Position numbers and translations under genes: made by a program. A model generated the notes under the pieces. That model did no database searches. It had not been told where the DNA came from and saw only the letters and a list, made by a program, of their open reading frames with translations. A DNA stretch of 64,000 bases from Anthonomus grandis grandis. Lineage: Eukaryota; Arthropoda; Insecta; Coleoptera; Curculionidae. Shown in pieces: positions 56,834 to 64,000 of this stretch. Each line of letters starts with the position of its first letter. Positions within the stretch are counted from its first letter, which is position 1. The stretch lies in assembly GCF_022605725.1 (NCBI RefSeq), contig NC_065550.1:26540262-26604261 (forward strand), written 5' to 3'.

Positions 56834-57969
56834 TTGGAATTATCCAATGTCCAACGGCTTTTTAGAGAGATTGACTCTAATGAATCTAAAAAGAATAGTC
56901 CAGGGGCTATTCATTTAAATTTTTTTTGTATGCTTGAAATGTAAGTATCTAAATCCATAATTTGTCCTATAAGTTTTAAAAGAAAAGATGAACTAAAATT
57001 ATATAAAAATATATGAGTTTAATGGGTTTTCATTAGTTCATTGGTATTTGTAAAATGGTTTCTAATTATTTTAATCCGTGGAATTAAAAATTTCCATGGA
57101 ACGTTATGGCATCAAAGTGAAGAAACATCATTCGATCAGTAATGGTTGTCCAATATACCTATAAAAATTTCCAGTCTATTGAACCCAAAAGACCATTGGC
57201 TTCTTTCTATGAGGCTCAGGTGAACTAATAAAAAACTTTTTAAAATATATTTTGGAAGGTCAATAAGACTCCATTTAATAAAGATAATTTTAAATCCATT
57301 GGTTTGTACAAAATTATTATCCAGATGATTCATCACATGGACATTTCGACTTACTTTGGACCAATCCATTGCAGGATGTGTTCTGTTTGGGTAACGCCTA
57401 GAAACGTGGAAATTAAGAGTAAAGCTTCTGAAAAGTGTACTAGAAATGTATGAAGACTTGAAGACTTGAAGTCCAAATGGGCACCAAAGGTCCTAACCTG
57501 TAATCTTCACGCTATGAGGTTGATTACATTAAAATTTTTGAAAATATCTCTGGAAACTGATTTCTGAAAATCTGAAATTTGATTGTTTGTTCATTTTGAA
57601 GGCATCTAAAGGCTCTCTTAGTAAGATAAAGAGATTTTGAGGCAAAGTGAAAAATTCATCAATCCATGTAAGTGTAATTTAAAGATTATGAGGATAAAAG
57701 CACTTGATTTCTTTGAAAATGATGGAAGAACTCTGGAAAATTACACAGTCATCATAAATCTATTGAATGGACATCCAAAAATGTTCTTTTTTATTGAAAT
57801 ATGAATATCTGTTTAATCTCTGAAAAAAAACCAATGGAGATCCATAGGATTATACATATACAAATATCACAAACTTTGCCAGCCATAGGACCATTGAATA
57901 CAATTTTCCATGGACAGATAATTTCTTAATGCAAAGGGATATGTAGCATAAAGAGTCCAATGGAGAGTT
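56834..57969. repeat. ccattgg-rich repeat, right copy
   Basis: Continues the domain left of the pogo insertion. ccattgg, ccaatgg, ccatgga and tggacat words recur about every 40-80 bases, and 57755-57975 is the diverged partner of 51735-51990. The reverse frame 57136-57369 has no domain and is a by-product. Confidence 0.65.
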
Positions 57970-59450
57970 TTAAAATGAAGAAACATCTGTCTGTTAATTT
58001 CTTTTTGAAGAACGTTCGCCCATTCCTGTGAAACCGCCTGGATAATTTGCTCTGTGTTACCAGGGTTATTTTGACGACCTTTAATATTTCTTTTGATCTT
58101 ATCCCATTATCCCAGTATTCTGTAGGATTAAGATCCGATGAGCCAGCAGGCCACTATAAAACACCAATACCTTTTAAAGAAACATTTTGCAACTCTTCTG
58201 GTATGCTTATATAAATAAAAAGAAAATTGTTAAAACCAGCTCTCTAGAGCCTGACTTTGGTTGCAAAACTAAATCAATATACTTTTGACCTGTTAAGATT
58301 TGTCGAATGTGAATTAAAGGAGTTCTTTTACCAATAATAATTCCGCTCAAAACAGTAGAGTACTTCCTTTGAATTTATAAAATTATTTATTATTTCATTC
58401 CAAAAAAAGCTTGTGTCCAATTTTCACTAGTTCAATATTCATGCTCCAAACAGCAAAATAAATGATGAGTTTTATTTAGCCTTAAAAGCTCTTAAACTTT
58501 TAACGGCTGAACTTTCGTTTAGTTGTAATCAGTTATGTAAGAAATTTTAGTTTATTTAATATTTGGTGTCACTTAAACAAAAAAATGTACAAAAAAAATT
58601 CTGCGGAAATGCATTTTCTATTTTCCCACTTTAAAATAACTGAAATCAGTTACATGAATAGATGTTTTTGATTTATTTTTAAGATATTTTTGTAAATATA
58701 AATATGCTAAAAACACTTTGCGGAAATGCATATTTTTTTGGGTAATAACTGATTTCAGCTAAACGAAAATTAAGTCACTTTGGGTTGGATTAGATTTGAG
58801 CGAAAATAAATAATATATAAAACCCAACCCAACCAAATTATTTATGAAAAAAATGATGCATTTCCGCAGTATTTTAGCATACCAATTTATATTAAAAAAT
58901 ATCAAAAAAATAAATTAAAAACATCTATTCATGACACTGATTTCAGTTATTCTAAAATCGGAAAATTGTAAATGATCGAAGCATTTTCGCAAGAAATTCT
59001 TTGTCATTCTATGATCATAGGGGCTATTTGAAGCTAAAAATGTAGTTTTCTCTTAAATAGTAGATTTCAGCTAAACGAAATTTGAATCCTGTCTTCTACT
59101 GAATCATTCTCGAGGGCAAAGTCTTCTTTTGTTAGTTTCGACAGAAACACTAAAACCTGTAGCTTGCAAAAGTTGCATTTGAAGCTCTGGATGAGATGTA
59201 GGATTTCTTCTTGGTATTTGAGCTACAATTCGATCCTATTCTTCTGCAGTGACTCTTCCACGTCTTCTCATTGGTCTATTCTTTAGTGTTACCTTAAATA
59301 TGTTTTTGAAACAACTCCTTGTGTAAATCCCACCGTTTTTGCAATCTGCCTTTGTGCCATGTCTTGTTCTGCCAGAGCAATAATTTATTCTCTTTGGAAT
59401 TGCGGTAAACCCCCGTACAGTATTTTTGTTTAAGCGTTCGAAAATCAAGA
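57970..59450 (-). pseudogene. Tc1-type transposase relic split by a fold-back
   Basis: The N-terminal part lies at 59110-59450 on the reverse strand: decayed RGFTAIPKRI start, NRPMRRRGRVTAEE (the GRPR box), then DRIVAQIPRRNPTSHPELQMQLLQATGFSVSVET and KRRL near 59105-59235. The rest resumes left of the fold-back: LEHEY-TSENWTQAFF (the W-T-W strand) near 58380-58445, RTPLIHIRQILTGQKYIDLVL near 58270-58335, and WPAGSSDLNPTEYWDN near 58105-58155 (Glu of the triad kept, E in PTEYW), ending with PGNTEQIIQAVSQEWAN near 58010-58060. Many frame changes. The inverted ends are not found. Confidence 0.78.
58505..59095. mobile_element. Fold-back element nested in the Tc1 relic
   Basis: Outer parts ctgaactttcgtttagttg (58506-58524) and cagctaaacgaaatttga (about 59069-59087) pair. 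Inside them tgcggaaatgcat / atgcatttccgca pairs at 58714-58726 / 58856-58868, as do gaatagatgttttt...atttatttt and aaaacatctattc, and ataactgaaatcag and ctgatttcagttat. The motif c(t)gatttcagctaaacgaaa also appears near 58749 in the left arm. It separates the DDE part of the transposase from its N-terminus. Confidence 0.8.
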
Positions 59451-59929
59451 AATTATTAACTCAAGGCGACTTACAGACGAAACAGTAAAAAACATTTCCA
59501 GGACAAATATTATCAATTATTTTCTTTATCTACCTGTTCTTGTTAGTAAATACATAATATAGATTTTCATCGCTTGTAACAAAAAAATTAAACGAATATT
59601 TCATATTAACACTGGGTGATTTCATATAAGTTTATCTCTCGTTTATACTTTCTTTGACACTTTCTCGTATATAGAGCATTTGCATCAAATTAAAACATTC
59701 TTTGCGAACGTTTAGTATTAGTAAGTAAAATTGTAGTAAATGAAATTTTACTAATTTAGTGACATATTTTATATGTTTTATTAAAATGAACGAAAAGGGA
59801 CTCGACATATTAAAAACGTTTATATTTCTATTTTAAATATATTAATGAAACTTCTGATACCCCAGATACATTTCAGATTTTCACACTTCGAACACTACTG
59901 CTCCTACAGAAAACCCAGCGTCAATTTAG
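59451..59929. other. Non-coding AT-rich DNA
   Basis: Nothing seen except AT-rich sequence; the right end of the Tc1 element could lie here but I cannot locate it. Confidence 0.35.
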
Positions 59930-60240
59930 TAATGGATTTATTAAAATTAATTTCAGCGGCCACTATATAGGAACTTCACGACGGCGGCATTATAAATCAC
60001 GTCTCGGCATCGAGTAATGAAGAGAAATATTGGGCCTTCAATGAGTGCGAAGCAATTCCGGAGATTAATGTTGCGGACAACGGGGCAACGAAACGACACT
60101 TTTCGCATCTTGCGGTTTCGACTTGTGCCAAAAATGGACTCGATAAAATTACCATGATGGCTGAAGAAGAGGCACAAAAGGGTTTGTGTGGATTTATGAG
60201 GATTCTGCTTTGGTCTAGGAATAAGGGAAGTCAGTGAGTA
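59930..60240. other. G+C/CpG-rich islet, best conserved-element candidate
   Basis: About 230 bases (59955-60180) of near-even composition with many CG dinucleotides (acgacggcggcat, acaacggggcaacgaaacgac), sharply bounded by AT-rich DNA. A reverse frame of 74 residues (59953-60177) is open across it (MCLFFSHHGNFIESIFG...) with no domain I recognise; the forward strand carries stops early and then an open stretch to 60237. It could be a conserved non-coding block or a small exon. Confidence 0.4.
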
Positions 60241-60283
60241 TCATAGTAAATAGAAGGATAAATTTGTGATTTGTGGTAGTATA

Positions 60284-61840
60284 CAGGGTGTTTGGCGGAG
60301 GGTTAGCCAAACTTGGTGGGTATAAAGATAGGCTCAGATAGAAAATATTTTCTTAATAAACTTATGTTCTAAAAGTCTCGGGTTTTTTTATATCATTGAT
60401 TTTGTGTTATTTTCAGGATTTTCAAAAAATTATGCCTTTTGACATCTTTAAATTTTTTCAGCATATTTTTCACGTTTTTTTTACATTTGTGTTTAGTCTG
60501 TAATGTATCCTGAATCTAAAAAAACCAATATCAAGTACAAATATTACCGGAATAATTCGTTTTAAGCTCAAAAAGTTAATACAAGTAGCAAAAAAAGTTA
60601 TGAAAGGTAACTTTAACTTGACGCAAAAAAAAAACTAAAATCTATCAAGATGTTCAGGTGGTTTTAAAAATATCTCCAGTTAATACTCTTTTCAATGATA
60701 TACGATGTGTAACACAAAGCCGACTAACTTGCCACAATTCATGACTTTAAAGGAAAATAAAGAAAAAAAATATATTTTTTTAAATTTTATGTATTTATTT
60801 CAAAATTACAAATTTTGTTGAAACTGCGCTCCCCTGGATCGTATACATGCTCTACATCGCCGTCGCATTTCTACTGTCGTAAGGCAAAGTCACATCTCTT
60901 CTCTGACGGTTAGAAAATCGGCATTGATTCTTTGAATTAAGTGGTCTAGATTGTCAATTTCCACCTCGTACACCAGTTCTTTAGCACGTCCCCATACGTA
61001 AAAATCGAGAGGGGTTAAATCAGGGGACCGTGGAGGCCATGCGATGGGACCTGCTCTTCCGATCGACGAATTGGGAAAAGTATTGTCCAGAAATTCTCTA
61101 ACGGCGACCCGATAGTGTGCAGGACACCCGTCATTCTGGAAGACGATATCTTCGGCCCGTCTTCATTAAATATGGGTATATCAGCCAATAATTGTGGGAG
61201 ATCATTTTGTAAAAAATGTAAGTAATTGTCCCCGTTGAGGTTTCTCGGCAAGTAGTATGGACCGATGAGGTGTCTCCCAGTCACACCTGCCCAAACATTA
61301 ACACTGAATCTTGTTTGGAAAGACTTGGCTCTGGTCAAATGCGGATTTACGTTTTTGTTTTCCCTATAATGTAAATTATGTTGGTTAAATATCCCCGCAC
61401 GTGTAAATGTTGATTCATCTGTCCATTAGATGCTTTTTAAAAATTGGCCATTTTCAACGTCTGCGTGAAGCAAAAAGCGGCAAAATTGTACCCGTCGCTA
61501 ATAGTCGGCTTGTAGAAGACCTAGAATAGAGTATCACGATGCCAGTAAAAATTGCGGAATTAAGCTGTTGATGTAGTATGAAATTACCTTGCACTGGGGT
61601 GTAATGGAAAGGATGGCTTCCATCTGCCTTGACAACTGACCATGCTTTCCATGTAGAAATGTTCAGATCTGTATTTCTTTCTTTTACCGGATCATACATA
61701 CGTATATTTTTTGATAGCCTAGACTGATGCACGCATCTTGGGGTTATTTTTTGGAGTCTTTTTTTGCCTCGTCTGTCCACTCTCCTTGCGCTCGTCCGTT
61801 TTCGCACTGCCGCTGCCTGTCTTTAAATCTTAAGTTAATT
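60284..61840 (-). pseudogene. DUF4817-type mariner element, reverse strand
   Basis: The left terminus is cagggtgtttggcg at 60284, preceded by TA (60282-60283). The coding relic runs leftwards from about 61807: RRGKKRLQKITPRCVHQSRL and HPFHYTPVQ (61560-61760), QQLNSAIFTGIVILYS near 61510-61570, then SFQTRFSVNVWAGVTGRHLIG and PYYLPRNLNGDNYLHFLQND (61205-61325). After a frame break near 61165 come the second Asp block with NDG.PAH (61110-61150), the third block AWPPRSPDLTPLDFY (about 61005-61050) and the C-terminal helix to about 60830. 550 bases of non-coding DNA separate the coding end and the terminus. The first catalytic block and the N-terminal 80 or so residues seem lost; the right terminus is not identified. 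Confidence 0.85.
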
Positions 61841-62095
61841 AATTGTATATCTTACTCTGCATTCGTATATAAAAACGTTATTTTTATTTTTGTAAAATTG
61901 TTTTTGTAAATTGTAAAGGGCTTTTTCATCCCTTCTTTGCTTGTGCTTACTAGGGAAAACGGTTTTATAATCGAGAGAATAGTCCTATTTGTCAATGTAA
62001 TTTTTTTTCCTTGTAATTTTTATTGACCTATAAAACTGTAAATTTTGACTAAATAAACCATTTTGATTTGATGATTTTGATTTAATAAATAGCGG
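61841..62095 (+). mobile_element. LINE 3' untranslated tail
   Basis: T-rich stretch ending in actaaataaaccattttgatttgatgattttgattt (about 62048-62085), that is, a polyadenylation-like signal and a short-repeat tail in LINE style. No coding part is attached; it may cut off the right end of the mariner at 61840. Confidence 0.4.
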
Positions 62096-62149
62096 GTTAA
62101 GGACAACAAATCAAACCTACAGTTTTTAATTTAGACGCATTAAGTTTTA

Positions 62150-63065
62150 AGTTATTTTACTGCGCGTATTTATATATTACTTTCAGATCATTTCATAATT
62201 TCCATTGCGGCTTCTTGCAGCGGGATTTATTTTAAATGAATGTCGTAATTGTGTATCGTCCGTAAAGCTTTGTATTTTACAAGTTTTTACAACGTCGAAC
62301 ATATCGGAAATATTTACCAAGAATTGGCCCAAGGACTGAACCTTAGGGTACACCAATTTCACGATAATGTGAAAATTCCATGTTATCCATTACCACCATT
62401 TTTGTGAAAACCAGATTGCCAATTGGAAATTATTTGGTTTTTTATGAAGTAGTCATAAAGCTGCCGCTGTAAATATTGTTCTAAAATTTTTGTGATGAAA
62501 AAGTGCGAATATTTGAGATAGGATTAAGCTCTAACTAATTTTCAGGTTTACTAACCTTGGGAAAGGGTCTTATCGAAGCACATTTCTATACGTCCAAAGA
62601 AAATACCCAATTTCCAAACAGCAATTTATGATATGCGTAAAATAGACACAATATTGAAACATTTCAGCTGAAATACCATCATAACCATAAGGTCATTTAT
62701 AATTGTTAAAATTTCATGCAAAGTTGCGAATTTAAATGAGAAACTTGAATTTGGCATTTTTATAAAAATTTGCTGTGCCAGGGCAACTATTTAAAGGGCT
62801 ATATACTGAAGAAAAGTAATTATTTATGGCATTTATGGATTCTTTAAATGTTCAGGAATTAGGCAATTATTTTTATTTTTTAAATATAAATTATTTATTG
62901 CTTTCCATAGTTTTTTATTGTCATTTTTATGCTGATGTGATTTCAAAAAAGTTTTCTTTTCAACTGCTTTACAATAGTATTTCTCATTTGTTTGTAAAAA
63001 CTCCAATTAATATATATTTAAAAACAAAAGCAAAACATACAGTTCAATGATATTTTAAACTAAAT
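62150..63065 (-). pseudogene. LINE ORF2 fragment, linker to palm
   Basis: Read leftwards: KLWKAINNLYLKNKN near 62870-62915, YFSSVYSPLNS near 62785-62820, then after several frame breaks GYDGISAEMF near 62655-62690 and ITHIINCCLEIGYF-type wording (THIINCCLEIGYFLW) near 62595-62640. Decayed fingers follow near 62440-62560 (ILEQYLQRQLYDYFIKNQ-like), then SLGQFLVNISDMFDV near 62295-62345 and SFTDDTQLRHSF near 62240-62275, where FTDD replaces the Y/F-ADD box. The thumb and 3' end are missing. The family differs from the LINE that follows. Confidence 0.72.
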
Positions 63066-63544
63066 TAAATTGTTTAGTATTTATGTTGCCAGGCACACGT
63101 TATTGAAAAAACATTAGTGCATATAATATTTTGTACTTTTTAAATAATCGTTTCTTATTATGTAATTTTGCAAAATTTTGATACTTTGATTACCTACTAT
63201 ATAACGATAAAGTACATCAAAATCTTAGACAGACCGAAGTGGCCAGATGTGGAGAAACTATTAGACGCATCTTGATCTAATTTACCAGTAAGTGAGTTAT
63301 CAAAGTTCGGTTATAGCACAAAGACAAAGCTTGTCCCTTCTGGAAATCTTACGGAACATTTTAAGGGCCCGTCGGGTTCTTGTACATCATCACTTTCTGG
63401 GATGATTGAGTTTTGTTAAGTGAAGTTTTTTCAGTGTTTAAGAAAACAATAGTTGAAGCTCTTTAAAACCAGCATATTTTTTTAGAAGAAAACTAAAAGA
63501 AACGTATTTAATTTTTAGGGGATGTAACGTATACTGGGCGATGA
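63066..63544. other. Mostly non-coding stretch
   Basis: The part 63230-63410 is somewhat richer in G+C and reads like decayed coding sequence of a LINE (KFGYSTKTKLVPSGNLTEH on the forward strand near 63300-63360). Too little remains to classify it. Confidence 0.3.
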
Positions 63545-64000
63545 ATTTTTAACTAACATATTTGAAGCCAACGTTTGGAAGAAAGGTGTTCGTTCGGTTA
63601 AAATCGTCTTCTTTTGGGTTGTGCAAAACTGCTTCTAAGGCATTTAACTTTCGTAAGGCAAATTTTCCTCTTCTATATGAATTAATCTTGAATATTGATT
63701 GGAAGCAATTGTTTGAATGCACAGACGTTAACAAAGCCTGTGACATTTTATATAACTTAATTAATAATGTTTTTAAAACCACTGCACCATTAAAAATTAA
63801 TCGGAAACGAAGATATCCCCCTTGGTACACTTCTGAGATCATTCGCTTAATTGAAAATAAACAATTAGCTTGCAAAAAATATATAAAACACAAAACTAAC
63901 TATTACTATGAAATATTTCGAAATGCTAGACTAACTCTTAAAATACTACTTGATAGTACATTTCTAAATTATTTACGTCAATTACAAAATAATATCCACG
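63545..64000 (+). pseudogene. LINE copy, same family as 37903-40035, cut by the window edge
   Basis: Forward strand: from about 63561 LKPTFGRKVFVRLKSSSFG and LCKTASKAFNFRKANFPLLYE, then WKQLFECTDVNKACDILYN, NRKRRYPPWYTSEIIRLIEN and YYYEIFRNARLTLK continue in one frame to the window end without a stop. The matching part of the copy at 39600-40030 on the other strand is nearly identical at many positions. This copy reaches further 5' and continues beyond 64000, so its length and integrity are unknown. Confidence 0.88.

Noticed and set aside
62826..63050. Forward frame of 74 residues
   Set aside because: Antisense to a LINE linker region read on the reverse strand.
1..64000. tRNA, rRNA or intact host exons
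   Set aside because: I looked for obvious cloverleaf ends and for well-kept multi-exon coding and found none that I could support by eye; a tRNAscan and protein search could overturn this.

Overview
This window looks like A+T-rich insect nuclear DNA, possibly from a beetle (the order is a guess from the mix of transposon families). I see no intact host gene, rRNA, tRNA or CRISPR array. Almost every coding-like stretch is a transposable element relic: non-LTR retrotransposons (LINEs), Tc1/mariner, DUF4817-type mariner and pogo transposons, a DUF7869-type DNA element, a Ty3/gypsy fragment, and a broken envelope-bearing LTR element. Between them lie fold-back elements (MITEs), degenerate tandem repeats and scattered short G+C/CpG-richer islets that may be old non-transposon sequence.

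Layout. 0-8 kb: an unrecognised decayed coding stretch, a DUF4817-type mariner relic (1.5-2.6 kb), a LINE reverse transcriptase (RT) relic, a 560-bp fold-back MITE (3.35-3.91 kb) and an RTE-like LINE (5.9-7.3 kb). 8-15.7 kb: AT-rich repeats, a fold-back with a hammerhead-like motif (12.7-13.35 kb) and a second RTE-like LINE. 15.7-18.6 kb: a reverse-strand LINE split by a tiny palindromic insertion. 21.3-22.8 kb: a complete Tc1 element with one in-frame stop. 26.3-28.2 kb: an element with 38-bp inverted ends and a DUF7869-like gene. 29.3-32.9 kb: LINE and gypsy fragments. 34.3-40.2 kb: a satellite of about 93-bp units broken by several insertions, mostly LINEs. 42.2-49.6 kb: degenerate long-period repeats holding an LTR-PBS, a LINE and an env-like ORF. 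51-57 kb: a 4.8-kb pogo-type element with two coding regions and two nested MITEs. 58-59.5 kb: a Tc1 relic split by a fold-back. 60.3-61.8 kb: a second DUF4817-type mariner. 62.1-64 kb: two more LINE pieces; the last, cut by the window edge, is the same family as the one at 38-40 kb.

How the parts relate. The elements form layers that give relative ages. The 93-bp satellite is older than the LINEs inserted in it. The pogo element is older than its two MITEs, and the Tc1 at 58-59 kb is older than its fold-back. The DNA elements still show paired ends (TA duplications, inverted repeats, subterminal motifs), so each transposase can be tied to its own ends. Best candidates for something little described: the two-ORF pogo element with a paired copy of its terminal motif just upstream of the transposase, the DUF7869 element, and two hammerhead-ribozyme-like motifs.
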